Shown: positions 47,992 through 60,400 of the stretch, in pieces
How positions within the stretch are numbered: position 1 is the first letter of the stretch
Layout: each line of letters opens with the position of its first letter
From: Medicago truncatula
Taxonomy: Eukaryota; Streptophyta; Magnoliopsida; Fabales; Fabaceae
Direction of reading: 5' to 3'
Length of the DNA: 64,000 bases
Assembly: GCF_003473485.1 (NCBI RefSeq)
Contig: NC_053045.1
Coordinates: forward strand, 56,028,494 to 56,092,493
Translations under genes and position numbers: made by a program
Notes under the pieces: generated by a model
What the model saw: only the letters and a program-made list of their open reading frames with translations
What the model was told of the DNA's origin: nothing
Databases searched by the model: none

Positions 47992-49381
47992 GTCTTTCAG
48001 TATATGATTTTTTAATTATGAGATGAATGGTTTTCATTATTGTAATGATAACTTTAAATATCGTTGGCATTCTTTAGAAGTCAAGAGATTTTTTTAAAAG
48101 TTTTCAAGATATTTTTGAGCATATAATAGTCATTTTAATCATTGAATGCTTTGAAAAAGTTTTATGCAGTGTCAAGTATTTTGACGGACACTTTGGACAA
48201 ATGTTTTTAAATAGAGTGTCCAAAGATTTGTGACCAACCAAACATTTCCAAATGTTTGAATCCTTAGTTTACATAGTTTCCTTAAAAAAATATATTTTAC
48301 ATAGTTAAATGACTTGTATTCTTCACACGCTGTGAACAAATAACGATATTATCTCAAAGACAAGATCTCATAAAAAAATATCAAGACAAGATATTTCATT
48401 TCAAAAAAGGAAATTGCTCTTTAAGTTTCTGAAATTGCTCATACAAGTTCAAAATTGTCTTCAATACCTTCAACAACAGTTAACCATCGTTCACTTCTTA
48501 ACATTTAGCTTAACTCAGAGGATCAAATGACAGTTAATTATCGTCAAAAGTATTAAAGTAATTTTCGGATGCATGAGAACAATTTTAAAAGCTTAAACAC
48601 CAAACTTTCTTCAAAAAATAACGAGTGAACGATAACATGAAATATCCTACACAGTACCCACGACCCCCACCTTCTTGTCTAGGTCTAAAGTTTGTCCGTC
48701 CCTTTTGAAACAACAATTGAACGGATAATAAAGAAGATAATTAAAAAAGATAATTTTCTTTTGTTTCTTAATTTTAAGAATTTTAATTTGGCTTTTAGCT
48801 TTCAAATTTTTTATTTTAGTTTTCACTTTTTATTCTTAAGATATATATTTTGCAAAAGTTATATCAATATGGTAACGTTTTTGTATTGAAATTGCCCCTC
48901 ATTTTACAAGAAGTGTACAAATACGGTTGTTTTCAAACACAATTTGAAAGAAAAAAAACTATATTAAAATTTTAAGTTGGATTATTAAATTAAACTTTAA
49001 AAATAATTTATATAAGAACTAAAATATATCTAATATTATCAATATGTACGAGTCTCGTTTGCAGATACGAGACCCTTGTGAGAGAATCTAAAGGTCCGAA
49101 CAATTGCTGCACTGCAATGTATATCTGTCAAAAATAAGTTGTAAACTTTTATATGTTTAGAATAATTAGAGGTCATTATGGACTATGAGTCTATGGTCAC
49201 TATAGGCACCTTAATTGAAATTGAAATATAAATTTGACTGGTGATTTCATCATGACAACTAAACCATTCATGTATTTGTTTTTCATAATTCGACCTAAGA
49301 ATCCAAATATTAATGTGTATTTTAACAACAAAAACCATTAGGAATTTAAATGTGAAATGGTCTCACTTATGATGATCATAG
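47992..49381. other. Upstream region of the dioxygenase pseudogene and spacer
   Basis: 47992 to about 48200 is the former promoter (minus strand) of the pseudogene. It contains the 46-bp sequence 48036-48081 that recurs inside pseudogene exon 2. The rest is AT-rich spacer, including the 3' flank of the intact dioxygenase gene; no exon seen. Confidence 0.45.
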
Positions 49382-51365
49382 CTAGTTATCTGTCATTTTG
49401 ACAGTATCAAGTGCAATTTTCCCCTCTTGATAGCACCTATAGTTAATATCACCATAATTTTTGACATTTTTATACACCCTTGGACGTTTCTCATTTACCA
49501 GTCCTTCAACAGGTCCAATTTCGTTCACTGGTTCTGGCTCATTAAACATTGCTATAGACATCCTCAACTTTTCTGTATTTGTCACAACCCTATGCATTGG
49601 GCTCTTGAATATTCCATTACTCATAATCTACATCAATACCAAACTTCAAATTAGTATTTTCATTATGCTATAAAATTCGTTGTTTATAACGAGTTATTAA
49701 GTTGAGTAACTCGTGTCAGAGTTACTCCTTATTTACCTACCTGCATTTGGTCGCCAAGATTGACAACAAGAGCATTAGGTATTGTAGGGACATTGATCCA
49801 TTTGTCATCTATCAGAACTTGAAGACCTTCAACTTCTTTGTCTTGTAATAGAACTGTGATTCCAGATCTATCTGTGTGAGGTTTGACACCTAGAACCAAA
49901 TCAGGTCTAGAACAAGGTGGATAGAAGTTGATCCTTGCTTGGAATAATGATTGCTTCCCAAACTGGTCCAAGAAACTACCTTCTTCCAAATTCAGTGACC
50001 TTGCCATGCTTCTCAAGAGATAATCCATCATTGACTTCACTTTGGTAGAAAACTCTTCTAATGTGTCACTGCATAATGTTGAAAAAAATTAAGCTCAGTA
50101 ATAATTGCTCTATATTATGTTAGTACATTGTACATTGTTTAAATGTGACCCTTAAGAAATCCTCATAATAGTAGAGAAATTGGTTCAATTTAATAGTAGT
50201 TACATCCAAACAAAATTTTGATATCAAATTAGAATGTTAATTAACGCAGTTCAAATATGTAGTTAAATTTGTGTGTCAAAATAACACCTCTTTTTCAGGA
50301 CATTCAATGAGCAGCCGAGATGCACGGGGTTTTGTCAATAAGATCGTGTTTAAAAGATGATTATACACATTTGAATTCACCATAAGAAAAGGGTATTGGT
50401 ACCTGAAATCACTAGGATTTTCTGGCCAAAGAGAAAGCCTTTGTTTTTCTTTTGGAAAAACTCGAAGAGTAAGGCGATAAGACCAGTCAAGGACTTGCTT
50501 ATCCGAAACTATTCTGTCATTTCCATAGCCTTCAGATTCATTCACAGCTCGTGCATATTTCTGTTTTTCCTCAACTGGAAGTGCAAAAAATTGTTTTGCA
50601 ACTTCACGTACTTTGTCAAGATATGAAGTTGACATGTCGTGACCAATTGCCTGTTGGTTAGAAGGAGTGCGTCAAATATAGTTTTTAACGTTTATAAGAC
50701 CACGACTTAAATACGCGACTGAGTTTGGTAAGTGGCAAATTGAACTTATGGCCATGATCCACGAATTATAAATTGATTTAGCGGCTGATTACTTCTAGAA
50801 ATTCATATAGCGGCCAATTTAATGATCAAAATGTTTTGGTCTTTGTAACGATCAAAATAATTAGCAGCCGATTTTTCTAATCGATCACAGATCGATGGTT
50901 CAAATTAGTTTGTAACCAATTTAGTGATTGATTTGGAAAAAAAACTGAACTACTACTAGTCACTAATATTAGGTAATGAATTAATCACAACTTTTGCAGC
51001 TTGATAACTCGGAATGAGCACTATAGTCTAAATCCATCTATGCGGTAAATTATTCTAATTTTGAGCAATCTATGGTATTTAACTACTTATACACATACAA
51101 AGTTACTGTAAATTATTGTAAAAATCTTCACCTGGAAGCATCCAGCTGAACTCAGAGCAGATCTTAGCTTCTCTAGCTCATCTTCTGATGAAAGAAGACT
51201 TACATCAATGATAGGTATTGGAATGAGTGTTGAAGAATCTTCTTTAGATCCAAAGACATTTCCATTAACTAAATATTGTGATGGTGGTTCATCACCATCC
51301 ATAGACATTTCTTGGACACTCCTTGGAAGTAATTTCTCCTCTGAAACAAGCAAATTGTTGGCCAT
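49382..51365 (-). CDS. 2-oxoglutarate/Fe(II)-dependent dioxygenase (SRG1 / codeine-O-demethylase-like)
   Basis: Four exons on the minus strand: 51365-51132, 50650-50403, 50068-49741, 49627-49382, joined in frame to 351 residues, the normal length. Such soluble enzymes couple 2-oxoglutarate decarboxylation to hydroxylation, demethylation or ring changes in specialised metabolism. The substrate cannot be told from sequence. The N-terminal DIOX_N part includes IPIPIIDVSLLSS (about 48-60) and LSSAGCFQAIGHDM. The catalytic core has iron ligands H225 and D227 in KPHTDRSGIT, H282 in PMHRVVTNT, and the 2-oxoglutarate-binding R292-x-S294 in LRMS. RINFYPPCSRPDLVLG (206-221) is typical of the family. 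The start is set by MANNLLVSEE, matched in the neighbouring pseudogene. This intact copy and the broken one 1.4 kb away arose by tandem duplication. Confidence 0.95.
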
Positions 51366-52296
51366 GTCTCTCTCTCTATGAATTTGACAATAAGATGAAA
51401 AGTTTTATATTTTGTTAATGATATTGATAACTTTTACCATTTTTGTTCTCCTATTTATTTATGTCAAACTTGCTTTCAACGTGTCATTGATTTGTGTGTA
51501 TTCCTGAATTCCTTAATATAAACGCCCATAACTTAATATAGGGAAAAATATTGCAAGGTCATCTTCACAAGCAATTTCAGCTAAAGATAATAATATTATT
51601 TTTTAGCTCAAATTATGCAAGTCACTCTTTGAAAGCAACATTTGTTATTTATTCAAATTTGGCAATTCATTCTTTTAAAGCAATATTTGTTATTTTTTTC
51701 CTATTTTTTTTAAGAGTATTACTTTTTTCACCCTATAACAATCTCACGCACCAGTAAAATTTTCAAAAATGCCTCTCTGCAGTTCGGATTTCATAATCCG
51801 GACGAGTTTAAATTTCATATTAAAGAAACGTTGGACTGGACATACTAAAGAACAAGACCCAATGCAAAATAAACCCACAAGTAGAGTAAGATAAATGTGA
51901 TTAATGATGAAAAAAATTACTTTATACCCTTGCAATTATACCACTACCCCCATAAATCATTAAAACTATCGATTTTAACTCTTTCCAAATCACACTCATT
52001 TACCCTCCATAGGGTTTGGTTGGTTCAACGAAGGGGAGTGAAGGAGAAAAGAGGGAAGGGGAGTGAAGGGATTTTAATTATAGGGTTTTGCTAGAAGTCA
52101 TCCATGAAAGTGTCTTTTAGCAATTCACACCTCAAGGTGAGATTATCCATTTTTTAGTTATAACTTGCTAAAAGACACCTTCATAAAAATTAGTTGGTGT
52201 CTTTTAGCAAATGCCTATAGGATAACTTGCTAAAAGACACCTTCATAAAAGGTGTCTTCTAACCAAACCCTTGATTATATACCTATGTTAAGGAAA
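51366..52296. other. Promoter side of dioxygenase gene and spacer
   Basis: A TATA-like TTTATATTA (minus strand, about 51514-51522) lies about 150 bp upstream of the ATG. At 52095-52260 the phrase TTGCTAAAAGACACCTTCATAAAA recurs with inverted TTTTAGCAA pieces, resembling a small foldback MITE. Confidence 0.4.
52100..52262. repeat. Small foldback repeat (TGCTAAAAGACACC / GGTGTCTTTTAGCA)
   Basis: Two direct copies of AACTTGCTAAAAGACACCTT and two inverted copies of GTGTCTTTTAGCAA lie within 165 bp. Likely a short palindromic MITE. Confidence 0.55.
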
Positions 52297-52327
52297 CTAG
52301 ATCTCCTACCCGTACTGTCGCACGGGT
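52297..52327 (-). mobile_element. Candidate Helitron 3' terminus
   Basis: On the minus strand a hairpin (stem ACCCGT/ACGGGT with one extra pair past a mismatch, 4-base loop; 52308-52327) is followed 7 bases later by CTAG and then T. This is the Helitron 3' layout: hairpin, short gap, CTRR, insertion before T. The 5' TC end was not fixed. The element would run to higher coordinates and include the CSLC fragments. Confidence 0.45.
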
Positions 52328-52914
52328 CATTTATAGTGTGTAATAAAATAAAGCAGAATATAACATATAATAAATTTCATGTATAATAATAAAAACTCAA
52401 TATCATATATAAGACACCAACAAATTTTTTTTGTCAAAGATGACATTATTTTTACATCTTTATCATTTTCAATGTTCATACATTTTAGATTAGGTACGTA
52501 ACAGATTATTTTTAAAACCAAATAGGTGTGTGTATTCTTAAAATTTTAATGAAATTTATGACTTTTAAAAGCCTATTTATCTTTATACGCAAGCCTAATA
52601 TTATTATTTTTTCTAATATATTTGTCATAAGTTGATAAACAAACTTGATATAGATGAAAGTAATTTACAAAGATAATAGGACACTGGTTTAGTAAAAACG
52701 TTCTTGACTTATCATTATACAATCCAAGAAACACCATTTCAATAATTTGAGAAAAGCAAGTAACAAATATTAACTCAGAATGCAAATTATCTTTGCATTT
52801 CAACGGTAAGTTAAACTTCCCAACACAACGATTACGCTATAAGATCTCAAACATCCTTAGAACCAAGTAAGCGCAATATTTGAACTTATAATAAGTGATC
52901 AGATTATGGTTTAA

Positions 52915-53955
52915 ACCTTATATGATAACTTAAAGTGTGTATCAAATATTGCAAAAAATACATAGTTTTTTACATAGTCACAGCTCATTGCACAATTCAG
53001 TTTTCCAGCTTTATATCCGGTCCTGGCCAAGCGATGCCGATAGATTATGTTGACTGCCTTTAAATTCCACTTAGAGACCTCGACCTTAATTAACCATTCT
53101 ATGATCTCATCTTCAGAACCCTCAAGTACTTGAATTAGTAAAAGATCACATGGATAATCAATTTGACAGACTGCATAAATTGCCTGTGCATACACCTGAT
53201 AAAGCCAAACTGTGCAAAATGAACAAAATATAAACTCCATATTTTGCCAATGTCATTGATTGCTTATAATAGTTGAAAATTCATTAAACAACTCAACATC
53301 AAATGGAAACTCATCTACAGCTGCTACAATAATATTTATCTTCTTTAATTACTAAGAAGCTATGTGTATTACAGAAATCTAAAGTAATGATATCTATAAT
53401 CTACATCAATACAATGCTAATTCAAGCTTTTGCACAGGGAAAGTATTTGTGTTTCTAAGTCTAAGAGGTTGCAGATAATTCTCAATGGAGTTAAAATCTT
53501 AAAAGTATAATGTGTCATGTATCCTCTTGCGACATCTGTGAAGAAATCTACGTTCGACTTAAACAAATTAACACTATTGCACGGAAACTTGCTGGTAGCT
53601 TCGAAATCACCTCTTAGCAAAAATGAAACGCAGAAGTTTGGTGACATACCTCTTTCTCATTGCACATTGGAATTTGAACCAAAACCATTGGATAAATGCA
53701 TACAGATCCTTCAACATCATCAACCTTGAATGGATCCATGTTAATCCTTGGCTTAACCTTCTTAAATTTGACACCCCAATCAAAGAAGCATGCGGTCCAC
53801 AAATTGGATAAGAAACAAAACAATACAAAATCCAAGCAACATAAGCCATTTTGAAAGAGCCTGAATGGGTGGAGCAATGTAGTCAGCATGAAACAGACTT
53901 CTCCCTCCAGCGAGAATTTTCTGAACCAATGCCAACGATAAAATTCTGTTCAATT
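52915..53955 (-). pseudogene. CSLC-type (xyloglucan backbone synthase-like) glucan synthase gene fragment
   Basis: Two minus-strand exon pieces match the middle of plant cellulose-synthase-like C proteins. Piece A (about 53955-53651) reads [29 protein letters not shown], then after a frameshift and stop [37 protein letters not shown]. Piece B (53195 to about 52930) reads [50 protein letters not shown] and [10 protein letters not shown]. It ends AIFDTHF where functional members have the substrate-binding FDADF, so both aspartates of that motif are not preserved. The N-terminal region and all downstream catalytic parts are missing. Splice borders between A and B are still recognisable. A functional enzyme would sit in the Golgi; this copy cannot work. 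Confidence 0.88.
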
Positions 53956-54329
53956 ATAAATTTAGCTGAGAATAAGATTGTAGACCGCAACATATTTATA
54001 AATAGAATACACAAGCCTACTCGGATGCAAAGTAAAATAAAAAAACATGTTCCTTACATTATACATAAAACTTTTTAGAACACCCTTTTAGAGAGATTTT
54101 TTTTTAGGTGGCTTGAATAAAAGAATTTGCAAAGTAAATATAGAATTTTAACAGACCAGAAAAGTCTTCAATCAATTTCACATGAGCCAACATAGAATAA
54201 ACTTATGGAGATAAAGATCAATGACATTGAAAAATGTTAGCGGCTATAAAAAGCCTAAAGGAGTTTCAATGACATTCAAAATTTCTAATGATGACTATTT
54301 TATGTATAAAGGCACCATTGTATAGCCTT

Positions 54330-54561
54330 ATCTTAAACATACATGCCACTTGTTAGAATATACTGTAGCATTTGTTTGAACTGAAGACACAAAACTTTGA
54401 AACACTCTACAACAAAAACTTCCCTTAATTGCTTTCGGTGCCACAACTTTCCCAAAGGAACTCCATATAGTCACATTGCAATCTATCTTAATTCTCATTA
54501 GGAATTTAGTATATAAAACAAATAGAAGAATATTAACTTTACCATCAGTATTAGCATCCAT
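54330..54561 (-). other. Short minus-strand frame, possible captured fragment
   Basis: A 77-codon frame containing CNVTIWSSFGKVVAPKAIKG. The VTIWSSF...V pattern faintly resembles RPA70-type OB folds that occur in plant Helitrons, but the match is too weak to name. Confidence 0.2.
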
Positions 54562-54830
54562 TCCAAAGACCAGAAAAACTCAAATCAACAAATCATTGAT
54601 TTACATTCTACAAAATAAAAAATAGAAAAGGAAGAATAAGGTGAGAAATTATAATCTGTCAAATGCATCAAATACGTTGATTTGAATAAAGAGAACTCAT
54701 CAGTATTGGTATCCATTCAAAAGACCAGAAATAACTCAAATTAACTTATTGTTTTCTATTCTACAAAATAAAAAATAGAAGAGGAAGAGTAAGAGTAAGA
54801 AATTAAAATATGTCAAAAGCATCAAATAAG
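54544..54830. repeat. Tandem duplication, 155-bp period
   Basis: Two copies (54544-54678 and 54699-54830) share ATCAGTATTRGYATCCATTC, AAAGACCAGAAA, TTCTACAAAATAAAAAATAG and GCATCAAATA, with about 15-20% differences. Lies within the candidate Helitron. Confidence 0.8.
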
Positions 54831-57410
54831 CCTACATAGCTTAATGCAATCTAAATCATTAGTCCATGTTTGCCAGAGTAATTTTTTATAATCGTTAGTA
54901 GATTAAATATAAAATGAGACTAAGTAAGAAGAGTTTACCCGCATCAATATTTGATTCAAGAACAATAGGACCATTTATAACAAAGATTTAACAACTACCT
55001 TCAAATATGTTCACACTTCACATAGTTATGATAAATGTCTAGAAAATTACATCCACTACCCCTGTATTTTAGTTACAGGCTTTCACTGAATCTCTCATAT
55101 TTTTAAATTTTAATGATAGAACATATGCAATAACAGGACATATTAAGCACATATTGTTGTATGCTTGAGAAACCTGTTTTGATAGTAGAGATAAAATGTA
55201 GAATCATATAAAATTTAAAATGAACCCGTGAGCATTCTGTTTTAAAAAAAACCTTCTCAACCTTATGTTTTAGCTTTGAATGCTAAAAACTAAATAAACA
55301 TGCATCTGCATACTCATATAAAAGCTTCATATAATTTTTGTTGGCATTGCAAACCTTAATAGCTTTGGAATAGCATATGTACAATGAATAAGAGTTATTT
55401 CAAGATCATTAGCTCCCTAAGATTATCTTCAAGATTTTACAAAATCATAACAGATGCCGTTTCCAAAAACGGGAATAAAGTTGTATATATATAAAGTAGA
55501 CGTATATACTTTTTATTTAATTTTTGTTGGAGTTGCAAGTTGCAACCAACACTACTGCATGTAATTAAACAAAATAGCAAATCTAAAAGTATTAAAACCT
55601 TTCTAGTCAGAGAATTCAAATAGAAGTTTAACCTCAAATACAAACATAATATGATAGTTATCATCACAAAAAAAACGTACAGAAATAAAATCAATTATTG
55701 AGAGATTCCAAAGGAAAGAACTTCACTACTTGGCTCTCTACAACACTCACCTACCAGCTGTTGTAGCACTGCCACGATGTCCCCATCTCCCAAATACATA
55801 TCAGCTACTAAGAATCTAAAAAGAATCACTACATAATCAGTGTCCAATTCTTTACAACTAAAAAGCATCTAAAATGAATGAAACTAAGAAGAAGAAAAAT
55901 CAATTCTTTACATAATTAGTGTCCCAACCCCTAATTTGAAAATTCATAAACTGTAAAATCAACAAACCAATCAAAAACAAATGATTCAGTTACTCTCAAT
56001 TTCACAACAAACCATTTAATACCATAAGAGAAGCAGATTTAAGCACTACCTTAACGGTCAAAATCAAATCATCACCGAAATGGGTCGCCACTACAACTTT
56101 GAGTTATTGATCTGCCACCAAGTTCAAAGCCAGTGAAGTTACAGAAGCAAAACATAAGGAAAACCCGCTACAGCTTAGGTACTCCAAAAAGTCATGATGG
56201 CAAATGCTTCTCTACACTGCAATCAGACATCGGAAGATCGGAAGAAGAGGATGGGTCACAAACAGTCCAAAAGTGGGGAACATTAGTAGTTTGATGAAAT
56301 TCGACCATGTTATAGTGCCACTATAATGTGTAAGTCGTGCACTCTTATGAACCTCGTCACTACTTTTCTAATAAGTTAGTTTCTAACAATATTGATAGTG
56401 TAGGCAAACTAACATTTCAATTTCAATAATTGATATTGTAGCATCATTAATGATTAATTAATATAGTTAACAATGTAAGCTAAAATTTCAATTTCAATGT
56501 TTGATGTTGATTCATATACAGGGAGAAAACCCCAGATAGGCACATATAAACCAGAAACCAAAAAAATTATACAATCATCACTAATTTTAGCTTAAAAATA
56601 AAATGAAGAAGCTATAACTCAAAATTCCAATTGGATATCCTGAAAAACATCTTGATGCAATGGGAGTGTTCCTGCTGTGTTGTGTGTTCTTTTTAACATA
56701 TAATTTCCAAATTACTTCAAATGTATTTTAGTTTAACTTCACATTCAGCTAAAAGTTTGGTTGAAGCATTTTATCAAACAGAAAACATGCAGTGTATCAT
56801 TAGGCACAAAAAAGAAAAATCAAAACGAAACAAAAACAACACAATTCAATACATAAAATCACTTCAACTCAACCATTTTTTTTCAACATGAAAAGCCAAG
56901 GTGAAAGAAAGAAAACAAGGCATTTTAAAAGCGAGTTTACCTTTGACAATGACGGAGGACGAAGATGCGAAACCGGTGAGACAAACCACGATGAATCGAG
57001 TTAGGGTTTTGAGAGAAAACCGAATGGAGGTAAAATTGAAGGAGAGAAGACGTTAGAATAGATGCCTATGACGCTGCCGGAAGAAGGAGGTGATGCCATC
57101 GGAGGAAGGTGGCGAGATTACATGTGAGGAGGAAAACGGCGGTGCATGAAACGAATCAAAGTTTACTGGTAATAGGATTGTTAGTTTACACGGTCTTTCT
57201 TCTCCAATGCAGTTGGGAAGATGTTTATCGGTAATAGGAATTGTGTGTATGTTACCGATGCACTTGTGAGTTGAAATTGAAAGACTGTGTTTATTCGGAA
57301 CAGATGGATTGTGTGGAGATCAACACAGATGCATCTAATCAGAACAGTTTGGAGCCAAAACCATCAGGATTAGGGTTGGCACAAATTGTTAGCAATGTTA
57401 TTCATATTAG
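54831..57410 (-). other. Exon-like pieces upstream of CSLC fragments
   Basis: No named coding sequence. Minus-strand pieces followed by good donor sites are seen: about 57170-56941 (leader-like, GTCATTGTCAAAG|GTAAAC, with a short frame starting MASPPSSGSV and stopping after 33 codons), about 56230-56052 (ending CCGTTAAG|GTAGTG) and about 55800-55756 (ending CAACAGCTG|GTAGGT). They could be 5' exons of a chimeric noncoding transcript that continues into the CSLC pieces. The rest of the stretch is AT-rich with nothing recognised. Confidence 0.3.
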
Positions 57411-57413
57411 AAA

Positions 57414-57440
57414 CTAGAACGCCGATCCGCGCCGCACAGA
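57414..57440 (-). mobile_element. Second possible Helitron 3' terminus (decayed)
   Basis: On the minus strand a GC-rich block (GTGCGGCGCGGATCGGCG) is followed by TT, CTAG and T, echoing the end at 52297 (both continue TTTCY). The hairpin is imperfect, so this may be a worn end of an older Helitron in the same orientation. Confidence 0.3.
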
Positions 57441-57445
57441 AGCTA

Positions 57446-60400
57446 CAATATGATCAATATTGTAACGCCTACCAAACATGTTACACCAAAGAAATAAACG
57501 GTTTTTAATGACAACATAACATATATTATGAAATATTACACATTTCGAAATAGAGAAATAATATTTGAACATTCATTTAGTTACAACTTTTGCAACAACT
57601 TTTTCTCTCATACTCACATTACTTTTTACTTTATCTCTATTGATATGGTTTTCGTGCCAATACCACTTTTTTCTTTGTAAAATATGGTTGTCAAATAAGT
57701 TGTCACCAAATTGGTTGTTCAAATAACACTCCTCTTCAAAATATTTTTTCGTACACGATATTAGATGTCACATCAATATCTTCACCATCTTCATTAGTTA
57801 TCAATATCTTTAGTTCTTCTCTAGATGTAACTCTTGTTAATTGTCACGAAAAATGAGACAGCTAAAGGTGACAGCTAAAGGTAACTGTCGTCTTTGAAAC
57901 TTGAAGGATCATGAGTGATGCACGCATGAGATTTCTGTAAAACATGTGTAAAAGGTATAGTTGTTTCTATAAAAAAAAAAAAAAAAAAAAAAAATTAGAA
58001 AGAAAAGTGGTGTAATTTTTTAGATGAAAAGATGGTATAATTATTTACTTGACAAAATACACAATTATTTTTTAACATAATTTTTCATTTTATGGAAACT
58101 TAAAACAATTGTTAGAAAGATGCTAAAAAAGTCCATGTAAACTTAGCTCAGTTGATCAAAATAATGCATAATATATATAAAATTCAGGGTTCGAATCCTC
58201 GACACCATAAAAAAAAAAAGACGCTAAAAAACAGTAGCAATCATATAAAAGATTCGTAATGATCTCAATGCCATTTAATCATTCCTTCATATTATCAAAA
58301 ATAATAAATAATCATTCATTCAATATCTTTTTCAAATGGACAATGGTTTCAATATCATTTATAGGAAGGCTTAAATATTTGTCCACTTTTCCAACCCACT
58401 TTGAGAGTCTCGTATACTTATCCCATATGGGAACCTAGCTTCAACACAAGTACCAAACAAACTATCTTCATTTGTGCTTGCACCTTTAATATAATTGATA
58501 AAGGTTAATTTTCACAAATCTGCAATGCAATTTCTTAAAATTATTGACCTCATAAATCATTAACTTATACCAACATTAAGCTTAGTTCATTTTTCTCAAC
58601 TCATGCAACATTTAATTTTTCGTGAAGGTGTGTGTATATATAAGATGTGAATGTTAGTTTTAATTTTATAAGATAAAAAAATAGTGATAAAAACATAAAT
58701 TTCACCTGTTCCTCTTCGGATAGAATTTTCATTGTGGTGAATTAAAAGAAAATAGTGTCACAAAGAATGGACAATTGATATTTTGGTGAATTATAAAACA
58801 ATAGTAGAAAATCTAAAAGCTAAACCTTCGTATAAAAGAAAACAATCGATCTGGATTCCATGTTAAATTCAAATTATCTTATCAACATTCCTCCATATAG
58901 TCCAATAAAAAGAATAATCAAATGAAAAAAATTATAAATGATATGCCTTTATAATGTGATTTTATAGAGAATGAAGAATTGAATACAAAATGCATAAAAA
59001 TTCCAATGCCCCTCTAATTGAAAATGTCACGGTGAGAAAACCTCTCAACGAATATACTTTCCTTTATTTTTACATGTGATTTTATTTTTTGCTGAAAATA
59101 ACCTGAGAAACTTCATATAATTAAGGGGAGGGTTAGAATGTAATTTACTGTATCATTTACAATAGTTTTGGTTGAAGTCTTTTTTTTTTTTTGAAGGAAG
59201 TTTTGGTTGAAGTTAGATACCTCAAAATTCATTTTCTAAAAACATTGAATAAATAAAAGAAGAACAATGTTCCTTTTTCTCTACATTACCGTGAAAGCAA
59301 ATGTGTGTGAGTTTATATAGAAAGAATATATTTTCTCCCTTTGTACAACCGTTTCTCCCCCATCAAAGGAAATTTTGTATATAAATTATTAATGATAATG
59401 ACTAATAAAAATGATTTTAAGAAGGAGGATGATTAACTGCTATTTTTAAGGAAAACGGAATCGTAAATGGATATCAAATCAAACAAATATCAACTACTTA
59501 ATAAGTAGATTATTTCAGAAGGAGATACAAAAATATTGCTAACAAAACATTGCTCAATAAACCACGGATAGTTTCACATTACATAAAAAAAGTAACATCC
59601 CAAAACAAAGAAGCAGGAAATAAGGGTTATCTCATTAAACCACGAAGGTTTTAGCATGAGAACCCTTTTAAAAGAAAGTAAAGAGCCAAGGGAGGAGCTA
59701 CAGAAACTGGATTTTGGGTCGGATAAGACAAACTTCTTCACAGACAAACTTCTCCACAGAAATCTGAAACTAAATTTGTAAAAACAGCAAATACAATTAA
59801 GGGAACCATGTACATGTGACCATTACGTATTTAAATAAACATTGTCATAAAACTAACCATAAAAAAAAAAAATCAAAAAACAGAAATTTTAAAATCGAAA
59901 CATTTGAAAACCCACACAATCAACATCCCAATCTATGGTGTACATCCTATACTTCAAACGAAGGCGGTTGATAGTTCTGTAAAATTATGTGGATGGGTTA
60001 CGGCTCAAAGGTCCTACAAAAAAAAGAAGCAAAACACCATGTTAGAAATATTAACGGAAAAACATGTTGTACAAAAGAAACGAAAATAGGGAAGGCATCC
60101 TAATGATGACAGATGTTATATACCTGTGAGGCAATGGTAGGAGAGCAATGCACCGAGAGGACGATCAGCCATGCTTGAAATAGGGAGGTGAAGTTTTGAT
60201 TTTCTTAAAACAATTTCATAATTTTTAAATTATTCACGTCATAAAAAATTAAACATGAAAATCTAGTAACTAAAAACTCCATAAATAATCAACCACAAAA
60301 GTTTTAACAAAATATTTGAAAAAAATTTTAGCACAAAATTTATTAATAATGTTTTAATATATAGTACAATTAAAATAAATATATTACAATAGAAAAAAAA

